From Brevundimonas sp. PAMC22021 (lineage in GTDB: Bacteria; Pseudomonadota; Alphaproteobacteria; Caulobacterales; Caulobacteraceae): DNA of 64,000 bases. The stretch lies in contig NZ_CP080376.1 in NCBI RefSeq assembly GCF_019443405.1, positions 1,736,001-1,800,000 of the forward strand, given 5' to 3'. The translations under genes were made by a program, and so were the position numbers. Positions 26,112 through 34,802 of the stretch are shown piece after piece (position 1 is the stretch's first letter; every line of letters begins with the position of its first letter). Under the pieces are notes generated by a model. That model saw only the letters and a list, made by a program, of their open reading frames with translations. It was not told where the DNA came from and made no database searches.

Positions 26112-27095
26112 ATGTCCAAACTCGACCTTCTGGAAACGCTTGAACGCCGCAGTGAGAAACAAGAGGAACGCCGCCGGCTGTTCCGCCTGGGCGGAGGCTT
26201 CGCCGTGGGCGCGGCCGCCGGCGCGGTGCTCAGCGCCTGCGGAAGCTCGGCGGGTGACGCGGTGGCTCAGAACCCGCCGGCGACCGACAACGATCCGGCC
26301 GTCCTGAACTTCGCGCTGAACCTCGAATATCTCGAGGCCCAGTTCTACTCCTTCGCGGCTTTCGGCACGGGCCTGGCCGACGCCGATCTGGGTGGACAGG
26401 GCACGCGCGGCGCCGTGACCGGCGGTCGCGCCGTTAACTTCACCGATCCGGTGGTGCGCGCCTACGCTCGTGAAATCGCCAATGACGAGATCGCGCACGT
26501 TCGCTTCCTTCGTTCGGCTCTGGGTACCTCGGCCGTTGCGCAGCCGGCCATCGACGTGGGCGTGGGTCCGAACAGCGCCTTTTCGCAAGCGGCGCGCGCC
26601 GCAGGCCTGATCTCCGCAGGCCAGACGTTCGATCCCTACGCCAACGATGAGAACTTCCTGCTGGCGGCCTATATCTTCGAGGACGTGGGCGTGACCGCCT
26701 ACAAGGGCGCCTCGCCGCTGATCAACAGCAAAACCTATCTGGAGGCCGCTGCGGGGATCCTGGCCGCCGAAGCCTATCACGCCGGCCTGGTGCGTACGGT
26801 GCTGTATTCCAAGGGTCTGGCCACGCCGTCGCTTCGCACGGGCGCCAACGCCATCTCGGACGCGCGCGATTCGCTGGACGGATCGTCGCGCCTGGATCAG
26901 GGCATCACCGGCGACCGCGGTCTGCCCGCCGACACCGCCGCGTCGAACATCTTCCCGGGCGACGCCAACGCCATCGCCTTCAGCCGCACGACCGGCCAGG
27001 TGCTGAACATCGTCTATCTGACGGCGGCGGTCGCCACCGGCGGCGGCTTCTTCCCGTCGGGCGTGAACGGCACGATCAACCGCTCCGGCGCCTGA
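26112..27095 (+). CDS. Exported ferritin-like domain protein (desiccation-related type)
   Basis: This 327-residue protein has a leader RRRLFRLGGGFAVGAAAG that resembles a Tat signal, followed by a lipobox-like LSACGSS. The ferritin_2 four-helix bundle follows. Likely metal ligands lie in LEYLEAQFYSFA (Glu), EIANDEIAHVRFLR (Glu, His), YIFEDVGVTAYKGA (Glu) and AEAYHAGLVRTVL (Glu, His). The family includes desiccation-related proteins, and its metal chemistry is mostly unknown. AGGAGAG lies 7 nt before the ATG. It is preceded by an ECF sigma gene and followed by a strong terminator, so it is probably a single transcript or part of a sigma-ferritin pair. Confidence 0.82.
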   Translation: MSKLDLLETLERRSEKQEERRRLFRLGGGFAVGAAAGAVLSACGSSAGDAVAQNPPATDNDPAVLNFALNLEYLEAQFYSFAAFGTGLADADLGGQGTRGAVTGGRAVNFTDPVVRAYAREIANDEIAHVRFLRSALGTSAVAQPAIDVGVGPNSAFSQAARAAGLISAGQTFDPYANDENFLLAAYIFEDVGVTAYKGASPLINSKTYLEAAAGILAAEAYHAGLVRTVLYSKGLATPSLRTGANAISDARDSLDGSSRLDQGITGDRGLPADTAASNIFPGDANAIAFSRTTGQVLNIVYLTAAVATGGGFFPSGVNGTINRSGA

Positions 27096-27118
27096 TCGTC
27101 TCACCTTTGAGAAACGGA

Positions 27119-27152
27119 AACGGCCGCCGGGAAACCGGCGGCCGTTTTGTTG
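27119..27152 (+). terminator. Intrinsic terminator after the ferritin-like gene
   Basis: AACGGCCGCCGG (27119-27130), a GAAA tetraloop and CCGGCGGCCGTT (27135-27146) make a perfect 12-bp stem followed by TTTGTTG. This is a classic rho-independent terminator. It may also stop the converging barrel gene, whose downstream side is less T-rich. Confidence 0.88.
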
Positions 27153-27170
27153 TTCAAGCCCGAGTTTCGC

Positions 27171-28013
27171 TCAGAAGCGATAGGCCATGCCGATGCGTAC
27201 GGCGTGGACTCGAAACTCCTCGGCGGTGCGGGCGATGTCGGTGCCGGCCGTGTTCAGGGGCAGGATGAAGGGATTGGTTGCCGGCGCCCCGCCACGGCTG
27301 ACGCGCACCACGAACGGATCATCGACGTCCAGCGAGGTGTAAAGATATTCAGCGGTGGCGCTGAGCCTCGGCGCCAGACGCCATTCCACGCCGCCGCCCG
27401 CCTGCCAGCCGTCGGCGTCGGTCTCGTCGTCGTTGGTGGTGGAGAAGGCGTTGACCGTGTTTGAGGTCGTGAATCGATTGTCGATCCGGCCCATGGCGTA
27501 GCCGCCCGTGCCGTAAAGCAGCGCCGGTCCGATCGCATAGCCCGCCCGCAGGCGCGCCGCGACCATTCCCTGCAGGTTCCGCTTGAAAGTGTAATAGGCG
27601 GGCGTGGTGCTGAAGCCGGTCACGCTGTCTTCGGCCGTCGAGGTGCTGACCTCGGCCAGGGCGCCGACGACGAAGCTGCCGAACTGCTGATCATAGCCCA
27701 CGCGCAGAGCGGCCTCGACGCCCTCCTTGTCGTCGTCGCATCCTTGCGCCGCCTGGGCGCCATTGGCCGATCCGCCGCAGAAGCCGGGCGAGAAGGCGTC
27801 CGCGCCGGGAACCGTCACCACCGCGTCGTCGAACTGCCCGTCGAAATCGCGATCGAACACCAGGCGTTCGCCGCTGCGATCCTTGGTTTGCAGCCCGCCG
27901 CCCAGAATGCCGACTGAAAGTCCCGTCCAGTCCCGGTCTGTCTGCGCCATCGCCGGTGATCCGCCGATCACCATGGACGCCAGCGCGGCTCCCGCCGCCA
28001 GAGTTGCTCTCAT
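27171..28013 (-). CDS. Outer-membrane beta-barrel protein
   Basis: The 280-residue protein has a signal peptide (residues 1-23, cleavage near AMAQ) and alternating hydrophobic strands typical of a small 8-12-strand barrel: VGYDQQFGSFVVGALAEVS, MVAARLRAGYAIGPALLYGT and WQAGGGVEWRLAPRLSATAE. The terminal strand VHAVRIGMAYRF ends in Phe, the BamA-recognition pattern. An extracellular insert near residue 80 has two Cys (GFCGGSANGAQAAQGCDDD). It resembles the porin/OmpA-like barrels common in alphaproteobacteria. Function is unknown. It converges on the ferritin-like gene and is divergent from the N0-like gene. Confidence 0.75.
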   Translation of the reverse strand: MRATLAAGAALASMVIGGSPAMAQTDRDWTGLSVGILGGGLQTKDRSGERLVFDRDFDGQFDDAVVTVPGADAFSPGFCGGSANGAQAAQGCDDDKEGVEAALRVGYDQQFGSFVVGALAEVSTSTAEDSVTGFSTTPAYYTFKRNLQGMVAARLRAGYAIGPALLYGTGGYAMGRIDNRFTTSNTVNAFSTTNDDETDADGWQAGGGVEWRLAPRLSATAEYLYTSLDVDDPFVVRVSRGGAPATNPFILPLNTAGTDIARTAEEFRVHAVRIGMAYRF

Positions 28014-28211
28014 GATTGTCCCTCCACTAAGAGGCGCAAGACGCGCCGAGCCTCAACTCGCCGCCCGCGACGAATGATGCGGGAGGCCGACAAAATAACG
28101 CCGCCGCGTCTTCGATGCACGCTTTCAACAAACAGGAAGGCGAATGAGCCGCCCGACATGAAACTCTCGTCGAGGCAAGCTAGTGTGGGTCGGAAGCGAT
28201 CGAGGCGAAAC

Positions 28212-28871
28212 ATGACAAACAAGGCCCGAGCACTGTTGGCGGCCGCTCTGCTGGCGCTTTCCGTACCCGCTCTGGGCCATGCGGAGCCGCTGTCGGACGC
28301 GCCGGTGGACGACACGCCCCGACGCTATCTGATGATGCTGCCGGAAACGCCTGTGTCGGAGATCGCCGAGGAGGTGCTGGGCGAGACGCTGGGCCTGCCT
28401 GTCACGACCGACGAGGCGATCGACGTCGCCATGCCCTTCCGCATCGACGGTCAGTACACGCCCAAGCAGCTGGCGCGCGAACTCGGCTATCGGCTCTGGA
28501 ACGTGGACGTGGCCTTGATCGAACAGGCGGGCGGCGACTTGAAGCTGATCCCCGCCGCCGCGCTGGCCGGCGCCGTGGCCGGCGGAGCGCAGGTCGTCGC
28601 GCCGCTGGCCATCACGCCGCCGGCTCCGACAGCTGAGCCTGCCGCCCGCACGCCGATCGTCTACGGCCAGGATCGCTTCGGGACCCGCGACCTGGCCCTG
28701 CTGGCGCTGGGCTGGCTGGGCGGCGCGGCGAGCCTCGGCGCGCTTATCGCCGTCCGGCGCCGCCGTCAGCCGCAGCGAGCGACGGCGCCCGCCGCCCTGC
28801 TGCCCGCCCCGCACTTCGAAACGGTCGAGATCAAGGCGGACGCCTTCAGCATCCCCGACCGCGCCGCCTAG
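28212..28871 (+). CDS. Exported membrane-anchored protein with secretin N0/STN-like segment
   Basis: The 219-residue protein has a signal peptide (residues 1-23, cleavage near HAEP). Residues about 37-105 read LPETPVSEIAEEVLGETLGL then FRIDGQYTPKQLARELGYRL and LKLIPAA. This is the beta-alpha-beta pattern of STN/N0 domains at the front of secretins and some TonB receptors. An Ala/Pro linker leads to one membrane helix (LALLALGWLGGAASLGALIA) and a basic cytosolic tail. It ends one base before the stop of gspD on the other strand, at the edge of the T2SS locus. A role in docking or assembling the secretin is a reasonable guess; no known Gsp name fits. Confidence 0.6.
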   Translation: MTNKARALLAAALLALSVPALGHAEPLSDAPVDDTPRRYLMMLPETPVSEIAEEVLGETLGLPVTTDEAIDVAMPFRIDGQYTPKQLARELGYRLWNVDVALIEQAGGDLKLIPAAALAGAVAGGAQVVAPLAITPPAPTAEPAARTPIVYGQDRFGTRDLALLALGWLGGAASLGALIAVRRRRQPQRATAPAALLPAPHFETVEIKADAFSIPDRAA

Positions 28872-28872
28872 C

Positions 28873-30876
28873 CTATTCGCTGGCCGGCGGCTCCAGGGCG
28901 TCCGGATGCACGGGCGCGCCGGTGACCACGCCTTGCGACGTACGCAGGCGGTCGTAGCGCTGGCGCGCGCCTGCCCGCACATCCTCGGCGTCGCGCAGGA
29001 TGGTCGGCCTCAGGAAGATAAAGAGAGTGCGGCGCGTTTGGGTATTGCGACGCGCGCGGAACAAGCCGCCGACCCCTGGCAGATCGCCCAGCACCGGCAC
29101 CTTGCTGTCGGCGCTCTGGGCGTCGTCGGTGATCAGGCCGCCCAGGGTGATGGTCTCGCCATCGTCCGCCAGCACGGTGGTCTGGATGCTGCGGCGATTG
29201 GTGATCAGGTCGGCGGCGCCGGCGACCGTCGCGTTGACCAGCGACGACACCTCCTGGCTGACCTCCAGCCGCACCACGTCGCCGTCATGAACGCGCGGCA
29301 CGACGCGCAGGGTCACGCCCACGTCCTCGCGCGTGATGGTGGTGAAGGGATTGGTGGTGTTGCCTTCCGTCGCAAAGGCGCCGGTGCGGAACGGCACGTT
29401 CTGGCCGACCACGATCTCGGCCGGATTGTTGTCCAGCACCGTGACGCTGGGCGTCGACAGCAGGTTGGCGCTGGAGGTCTGGGACAGGGCCTGGAGCAGC
29501 AGGCCGAAGTCGCCCCGGCTACCCGCCGCCAGGTTGGCGCCCTCCGACACCGCCCCGCCGCCCGGCACGCCCAGGACCGAAAGTATCTGCCCCAGCGACG
29601 CGCCCACGGTGGTGAAGGAGGTGCCGCCGATCACGCCGCTTTCAGGCACGGCGCCCCCGACGGCGAGTTGCACGCCCAGCCGCTCGCCCAGTTCGCCGGT
29701 CACCTCGACGATCGCCGCCTCGATGGTGACCTGCGGCCGACGCACGTCCAGCTCGACGACGAGGTCTTCCAGCATCTGCACGGTCGCGGGCGCGCCGCGC
29801 ATGACAATGGCGTTCAGCTCCCCGGCCGATTGCACGGTGACGTCGTTGAGGGCGAACCCCTGCGGGGTGCTGGCCGGCTGGCCCGAAGCGGCCGTGCTCT
29901 GGGCCGGCGCGGTCTCGCTGGATGCGGACAGGGCGCTTTCTGAGCGGCTCGCGGCGCTGAGGCTGGCCAGGCCGGTCCGGCGCAGGCTGCGGCTGACCGG
30001 ATTGGTCGCCGTCGGCTCGGCGCCCATCAGACCGCGCACGATCTCGACCACGCTCTCGGCGTCGGCGTTGCGCAGGCGCACCACGCGGGTGACGGGCGTC
30101 GCGCCGCCCGGCCGATCCAGCGCCGCCACGAGACTGCGGACCTGGGCGATGTCGGAGGAGTCCCCGCGCACCAGCAGGGTGTTGCTGCGTGCGTCGGCGG
30201 CGACCCGCGCGCCGCCGCCTTCTTCGCCGAGCAGCGTCCCCAGCGCCGCCGCCACGTCCTCGGCCGAGGCGTGCTCGAGCGGCAGGGTGGCGAAGGATTC
30301 GCCGCCGCCCGTGTCCAGCGACCGCGCGATCGCCTCCACCCGCCGAACGTTGTCGGCATAGTCGGTGACCACCACGGCGTTGGGATTGGTCACCGACTCG
30401 ATAGTGCCGAACGAGTTGATCAAGGGCCGCAAGGCCCTCACCGCCTGGTCGCCCGGCAGGTTGCGCAGGCGGATCAGGCGCGTGACCACCTGCTGGCTCG
30501 ATCCCGCCGCCCCTCCGGCGGAGGCGCCGTTCTGCACCACGGTCGCCTGCGGCACGATGCGCCATACCGCGCCGCTGCGCACCGCCGCAAAGCCATAGGT
30601 CCGCAGCACCGACAGGAACAGCTCCCACACGCCGGCGGACGACAGCGGCTCGGCCGAGACCACGGTCACCACGCCGCTGACATTAGGATCCAGCACCAGG
30701 GTGCGTCCGGTCAGGCGCGAGATCTGTTCGGCCACCTCGCGGATGTCGACGCCGCGCATGTTGACCACGACCTCTCCGCCGGCTGGCGCCGCGACCTGGG
30801 TGACGCCGACCGAGGGCGGCGCCGCGAGCGTCAGGGCCAACAGGCTGACCGTGCAGAGGCGGAGGGTGCGTTTCAC
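28873..30876 (-). CDS. gspD: Type II secretion system secretin GspD
   Basis: The 667-residue outer-membrane secretin forms the T2SS exit pore. After a signal peptide (residues 1-25) come N0 (EVVVNMRGVDIREVAEQISR), N1 (VVTRLIRLRNLPGDQAVRAL), N2 (FATLPLEHASAEDVAAALGT) and N3 (VTRVVRLRNADAESVVEIVR). N3 is interrupted by a Ser/Ala/Thr-rich loop. The secretin core follows, with LLSTPSVTVLDNNPAEIVVG and VPVLGDLPGVGGLF. The C-terminal tail is short and no pilotin gene is seen. It is followed upstream in the operon by gspC, 9 nt away, which links it to the inner-membrane platform. Confidence 0.95.
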   Translation of the reverse strand: MKRTLRLCTVSLLALTLAAPPSVGVTQVAAPAGGEVVVNMRGVDIREVAEQISRLTGRTLVLDPNVSGVVTVVSAEPLSSAGVWELFLSVLRTYGFAAVRSGAVWRIVPQATVVQNGASAGGAAGSSQQVVTRLIRLRNLPGDQAVRALRPLINSFGTIESVTNPNAVVVTDYADNVRRVEAIARSLDTGGGESFATLPLEHASAEDVAAALGTLLGEEGGGARVAADARSNTLLVRGDSSDIAQVRSLVAALDRPGGATPVTRVVRLRNADAESVVEIVRGLMGAEPTATNPVSRSLRRTGLASLSAASRSESALSASSETAPAQSTAASGQPASTPQGFALNDVTVQSAGELNAIVMRGAPATVQMLEDLVVELDVRRPQVTIEAAIVEVTGELGERLGVQLAVGGAVPESGVIGGTSFTTVGASLGQILSVLGVPGGGAVSEGANLAAGSRGDFGLLLQALSQTSSANLLSTPSVTVLDNNPAEIVVGQNVPFRTGAFATEGNTTNPFTTITREDVGVTLRVVPRVHDGDVVRLEVSQEVSSLVNATVAGAADLITNRRSIQTTVLADDGETITLGGLITDDAQSADSKVPVLGDLPGVGGLFRARRNTQTRRTLFIFLRPTILRDAEDVRAGARQRYDRLRTSQGVVTGAPVHPDALEPPASE

Positions 30877-30885
30877 GATGTGCGC

Positions 30886-31779
30886 CTATCTTAGCGGAAA
30901 GGTGAGCGTGAGGGTTCGGCCGTCGCGCACGATCTCGACCCGCGCGCTGCCGGCGGCGGCCGCGCGTTCGAACAACTGCTGGTCGGAGGCGAGATCGCCC
31001 ACGGGACGGCCGTTCAGCGAACGGATCAGATCGCCGGGCCGCAAACCTGCGCGCAGCAGCTGCGCCGGCGCGTCGGGGCCGAGGCGATAGCCGTCCGAAG
31101 TCGCGCTGACGCCGGCGGACTGCAGCGCCGCCGCCGGATTCGCAGGCGCTGCGGTCGCAGGCGCCCGGCTCGCTGGGCCGGAGGAGCCGCCTCCGCCAGA
31201 GGCCGCCAGCGCCGTGGCGATCGGAGAGGCCGCCGCCAGGGCCGCCGCAGCCTCGGGGCTTGGCGGCGCCTGTGTGGGCGCGGGCGCCGTTGACGTGGCG
31301 GGCGCCGCCGCCGCTGAAGCGCCCGCGAGACGCGGAAAGGTCAGGGCCTCGCGGCGACCGCCGACGTTCAGGACGACGACATCAAGCTCGATGCCCTCGA
31401 TCACCGCCGAGCCGATCGGCGCCTCCCCGATCGAGAAGTTGCGGGGCGCCGCTTCGCCCACCGCGATCAGGGCGGTGGACGCTTCAGGCGTCGCCGCCAG
31501 GATCACGCCCTTGAGCACCAGCCCCAGGCTGGTGGGCGGCAGGCCGGATGCGCCGACGCCGGCCCCGCCGCCGAAGGGCGCCAGCGCCAGGATGGCTGCG
31601 AGCCCGCCGTCACCGCCGCCCACCGGCGGCAGCCGATCCGGCGTCTCGATCGTGCTGCGGCCATCGTCCCAGCCGGTGAGGCGCCACGTCAGGTGCGCCA
31701 GGGCCAAGCCTACCGAAGTGACCGCAACGAGGGTGCTCAGGCGTATCCAGAAACGTGCGGTCAGCGGACCACGGATCAT
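30886..31779 (-). CDS. gspC: Type II secretion system protein GspC
   Basis: This 297-residue bitopic protein has a short cytosolic end, a membrane helix (about residues 12-30, STLVAVTSVGLALAHLTW) and the HR domain (LGLVLKGVILAATPEAS, then GEAPIGSAVIEGIELDVVVL). A long Ala/Pro/Ser linker follows, then a C-terminal PDZ-like domain (LRPGDLIRSLNGRPVGDLAS). GspC connects the inner-membrane platform to GspD N0. Its ATG overlaps the gspI stop by 4 nt. The frame runs 72 codons further upstream inside gspI, which is not used. Confidence 0.88.
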   Translation of the reverse strand: MIRGPLTARFWIRLSTLVAVTSVGLALAHLTWRLTGWDDGRSTIETPDRLPPVGGGDGGLAAILALAPFGGGAGVGASGLPPTSLGLVLKGVILAATPEASTALIAVGEAAPRNFSIGEAPIGSAVIEGIELDVVVLNVGGRREALTFPRLAGASAAAAPATSTAPAPTQAPPSPEAAAALAAASPIATALAASGGGGSSGPASRAPATAAPANPAAALQSAGVSATSDGYRLGPDAPAQLLRAGLRPGDLIRSLNGRPVGDLASDQQLFERAAAAGSARVEIVRDGRTLTLTFPLR

Positions 31780-32147
31780 GCCGACGCCTCCGCATCGATA
31801 AAGCCGCTGAGGCGCGCCAGCGAGGCGCCGCCGCCTTCGCGCGACACCGCGATCTCGACGGCGATCAGGTCCGGATCGTCGGTCGCCCGGCGCGCCACAT
31901 CGATGCGCCAGCGCCGGCCCAGCATCTCGACCTGCGCCTGAGCGGCGGCCGGATCCCCGAGGTTCAGCTCGGCCAGGCGGTTCTCGGCAATCCACTGCGC
32001 CGTGACGCGATCCTCCAGCCCGCCGACACTGTCGATATGGGCGCGCGTGGCCAGCAGCAGGCCGGTCGAGGCGACCGCCAGCACGAACAGGGCCACCATC
32101 GCCTCCATCAGCGAATAGCCCTGGCGCTGCGTTCTTTCGCGCCTCAT
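31776..32147 (-). CDS. gspI: Type II secretion minor pseudopilin GspI
   Basis: The 123-residue protein begins with a 10-residue basic leader MRRERTQRQG, a prepilin peptidase site before YSLMEAMVALFVLAVASTGL, and Glu at +5. GspI forms the tip complex of the pseudopilus with H, J and K. Typical GspI features follow: AQWIAENRLAELNLG and a short beta domain. Its start overlaps gspH and its stop overlaps gspC, each by 4 nt. Confidence 0.9.
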   Translation of the reverse strand: MRRERTQRQGYSLMEAMVALFVLAVASTGLLLATRAHIDSVGGLEDRVTAQWIAENRLAELNLGDPAAAQAQVEMLGRRWRIDVARRATDDPDLIAVEIAVSREGGGASLARLSGFIDAEASA

Positions 32148-32617
32148 CCGGCGAGCCCCTGCGCGGCCAGCGGCGCCGCGACGGCGTTCAGGCCGTCGAA
32201 CCGCACGCTCCAGCCGCCGTCCTCCTGACGCAGCACAAAGGTCACGGGGGGTGCTGCGCTGTCGGGATCGATCAAGGCCGAGGCCGCGCCATCCGGGCCG
32301 GCCAGGCGCACGCCGTCAGAAAGCCGATGGGGTTCGGCCAGCGCGGCCGACGGCGTCCCCGCGCCTTCGAAGCGATAGGCGCCGGGGGTCCAGGCAATGG
32401 CCATGGGCCGGCCGCTGACCAGCACCTCGTCGGCGGCGAGCTTCAGCCGGTCGGCCAGCCGGTTAGCCTCCGTCTGCGCCCCATCGCCGCGCCGCAGCGA
32501 GCCGAGACCCAGCACCACGACGCCTGCCGACACGCCGACGATGGCGAGCACCACCAGCATCTCGACCAGGGTCATCCCCTCGCGCCGTCTAGGACCTTTG
32601 CGCCCCGCGCACGTCAT
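32144..32617 (-). CDS. gspH: Type II secretion minor pseudopilin GspH
   Basis: The 157-residue pseudopilin has a leader ending RRREG, then MTLVEMLVVLAIVGVSAGVV with Glu at +5. The downstream ANRLADRLKLAADEVLVSGR and RPMAIAWTPGAYRF match GspH. It sits between gspG and gspI with 7 nt to gspG and a 4-nt overlap with gspI. It assembles near the pseudopilus tip. Confidence 0.9.
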   Translation of the reverse strand: MTCAGRKGPRRREGMTLVEMLVVLAIVGVSAGVVVLGLGSLRRGDGAQTEANRLADRLKLAADEVLVSGRPMAIAWTPGAYRFEGAGTPSAALAEPHRLSDGVRLAGPDGAASALIDPDSAAPPVTFVLRQEDGGWSVRFDGLNAVAAPLAAQGLAG

Positions 32618-32624
32618 CGGGCGA

Positions 32625-33071
32625 TCAACGCGTCCGTTCGGTCAGATCGGCGTCCAGGCCCTCGCCGCCGGCTTCGCCGTCCTTGCCGTAGGACAGCAGG
32701 TCGTAGCGCCCGTTCTGACCGGGGCTGCGATAAACATAGGGGCGGCCCCAGGGGTCAGTCGGCGCCTCGGGCAGATAGCCTTCGCTGCTCCAGTTCGCCG
32801 GCGCAGGCGGCTGGGTGGGACGTTCCACCAGGGCGCGCAGGCCCTGCTGCGTCGTCGGATAGTCGCCGTTGTCGAGCCGGTACATGCGCAGGGCCGCCGA
32901 GATCGTCTTCAGATCGGTCTTGGCCACCGTGACGCGCGCCTCGTCGGGACGGCCGATGACGTTGGGCACGATCAGCACGGCGACCAGCGCGATGATCGCC
33001 AGAACGACGATCATCTCGACCAGCGTCAAGCCCTCGCGCCGCGCGAGGCGACACCTGAATCGTTTCGGCAC
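32625..33071 (-). CDS. gspG: Type II secretion major pseudopilin GspG
   Basis: The 148-residue major pseudopilin has a leader ending RREG, then LTLVEMIVVLAIIALVAVLI with Glu at +5. The GspG core follows: RMYRLDNGDYPTTQQGLRAL, then YLPEAPTDPWGRPYVY and a calcium-site loop (YGKDGEAGGEG). A GTG start at 33071 is chosen because it gives a normal 14-residue leader with GGGG about 9 nt upstream. The next ATG upstream (33182) would overlap gspL on the other strand. It is the first gene of the minus-strand gspGHICD run. Confidence 0.9.
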   Translation of the reverse strand: MPKRFRCRLARREGLTLVEMIVVLAIIALVAVLIVPNVIGRPDEARVTVAKTDLKTISAALRMYRLDNGDYPTTQQGLRALVERPTQPPAPANWSSEGYLPEAPTDPWGRPYVYRSPGQNGRYDLLSYGKDGEAGGEGLDADLTERTR

Positions 33072-33147
33072 TTCAACACGCCCCGTTGCAGTAGCGATCT
33101 CTCGCGTGAGGCTGCTATAGCGTCGTCGAGCTTGGGAACAAAGCCAA
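33072..33147. promoter_or_regulatory. Divergent promoter region of the two T2SS operons
   Basis: These 76 nt separate the gspG and gspL starts, so both T2SS operons must be driven from here. A central GCTATAGC palindrome (33114-33121) offers TATAGC-like -10 elements in both directions. No matching -35 is convincing. Confidence 0.45.
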
Positions 33148-34299
33148 ATGCAGAGTGCTTCGCATGCGCACGACTTGGGCAAGGCGCGGCGTCATGTGAC
33201 CGGTCTGTGTCGCATCGTCGATGATCGCATCGACGAGGTCGATCCGATCTATGACGGACCGGTGACAGTTCTGGTTCCGTCCGAGGACGTTCTTGTCTTG
33301 GCCGTGGATCTGCCCTTCGCCTCGCGCCGCCAGCGAGAGGCCGCCGCTCCCTTTGCAGTCGAAGGCCTGATCGCCCAGCCGCTGGATCAGGTGCATGTCG
33401 CCCTGGGCATGGAGATCGCGCCGTCGAGGCACCTTTGCGGGGTCGTGCGGCTGGATGTGATGGCGCGCTGGACGGCGCTGCTGGACCAAGCTGACCTGGA
33501 TCAGGTCGTGCTGACGCCCGACGCCCTGATGCTGGCGACGCCGCCGACGGGCGCCTGGCGGCTGGTGATCGATGACGGCCGCGCCCTGGTGCGCACCGAC
33601 GACGGCGCGGGCTTCGCCATCGACCTGCAAGGTCTCTCCGCCGCCTGGCAGATCGCCGGGCGTCCGCGCCTGCTTCCCGCCGGCGACCCCCTGCCCGAGC
33701 TCATGCGCGAGGGCGTGGACGACAGCACCTTTGAACTGAGCACCAGCGGCAAGCCCCTGCTGGTCACGCCGCCGCTCGACCTGCGCCAAGGCGCCTTTAC
33801 AGGCAGGCGCGCCCGCCCGGCGTCGCTGGCGCGCACCCTCAGCTTGATCGCGGCGGCGGCCGTTGCGGCGCACCTGGCGATCCTTGTCGCGGACACCGTG
33901 GCGCTGGATCGTTCGGCGGACCGCGAGGAGGCCGAAACGCGTCGGCTGCTCGCCGCCCGCGCGCCGGGCGCCGAAAGCGAGCCCGATCTGGCGGCGGCGG
34001 TGGACCGCGTCGCACCGGAGGTGTCCGCCGCCACCGGCGGCCCCTTCATCTCGACGCTGAGCCGGGTGTCGGGCGCCCTGCCCGGCACGCGCACGAGCTT
34101 TCGCGCCATCACCTATGCGCCGGCCCAGCCGCTGAAGCTCGCGGTGTCCGCGCCGGACGCCGCCGCCCTCGACGCCGCCGTCAGGGCGTTGAACCAGACG
34201 GGCCTGCAGGCCACACCACGGATTGATGCGGTCACGGGCGGCGCGGGCGCGGGGCTGAACGCGGCCGTGTCTGTGGCTCAGCGGGGAGGTCAGCCATGA
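33148..34299 (+). CDS. gspL: Type II secretion system protein GspL
   Basis: This 383-residue protein has a cytosolic actin-like N-terminal domain (PVTVLVPSEDVLVLAVDLPF, then ASRRQREAAAPFAVEGLIA). A single membrane helix lies near residue 240 (SLIAAAAVAAHLAILVADTV), and a periplasmic ferredoxin-like domain ends the protein. It recruits the ATPase GspE to the inner membrane and pairs with GspM. The gspM start overlaps its stop by 4 nt. A similar divergent gspG/gspL layout has no known regulatory meaning. Confidence 0.85.
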   Translation: MQSASHAHDLGKARRHVTGLCRIVDDRIDEVDPIYDGPVTVLVPSEDVLVLAVDLPFASRRQREAAAPFAVEGLIAQPLDQVHVALGMEIAPSRHLCGVVRLDVMARWTALLDQADLDQVVLTPDALMLATPPTGAWRLVIDDGRALVRTDDGAGFAIDLQGLSAAWQIAGRPRLLPAGDPLPELMREGVDDSTFELSTSGKPLLVTPPLDLRQGAFTGRRARPASLARTLSLIAAAAVAAHLAILVADTVALDRSADREEAETRRLLAARAPGAESEPDLAAAVDRVAPEVSAATGGPFISTLSRVSGALPGTRTSFRAITYAPAQPLKLAVSAPDAAALDAAVRALNQTGLQATPRIDAVTGGAGAGLNAAVSVAQRGGQP

Positions 34300-34802
34300 C
34301 CCGCGCCACCCTGATCGCCGTTCCGCCGGTTCACCGCGCGGCGCTGGCCTGGATAGAAGGCCGCTCCCGGCGCGAGCAGCGGCTGCTTCAGGTCATGGCG
34401 GCCCTGCTTGTTCTGGCGGTGGCCTGGTACGGGGTCGCCCTGCCGCTGATGCGTGCGCGAGAAGCCGCCACGGCGCGGATAGAAACCGCCGCCCGGTTGC
34501 AGAGCCGTCTTCTGACCGCACCCGCCGGAGCGAGCCCGGGCGCCGCCGTTCCCGCCGCGATCGAGGGCGGCCTCGCCGAGGTGGTGACGCAGCGCGCTGC
34601 GGCGGCCGGCCTGGCCGCGAGCGCCGTTGAAGACAGCGGCGACGCCTTGGCCTTCTCGATCGACAACGCCCGCTACGACGCCGTCATCCCCTTTGTCGCC
34701 GCGCTGGAGGGCATCGACGGCGCCGTGATCCAGAGCCTGCGCATCGAGGCGGCCGGCCAGCCGGGCCTGGTGCGCGTGCGGATGCAGGTGAGCCGACCAT
34801 GA
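34296..34802 (+). CDS. gspM: Type II secretion system protein GspM
   Basis: The 168-residue protein has a short cytosolic N terminus (LAWIEGRSRREQRLLQVM) and one membrane helix (AALLVLAVAWYGVALPLM). A periplasmic coiled stretch and a ferredoxin-like domain follow, ending VRVRMQVSRP. It overlaps gspL and gspE by 4 nt each, so L, M and E are probably made in balanced amounts. Confidence 0.85.
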   Translation: MTRATLIAVPPVHRAALAWIEGRSRREQRLLQVMAALLVLAVAWYGVALPLMRAREAATARIETAARLQSRLLTAPAGASPGAAVPAAIEGGLAEVVTQRAAAAGLAASAVEDSGDALAFSIDNARYDAVIPFVAALEGIDGAVIQSLRIEAAGQPGLVRVRMQVSRP

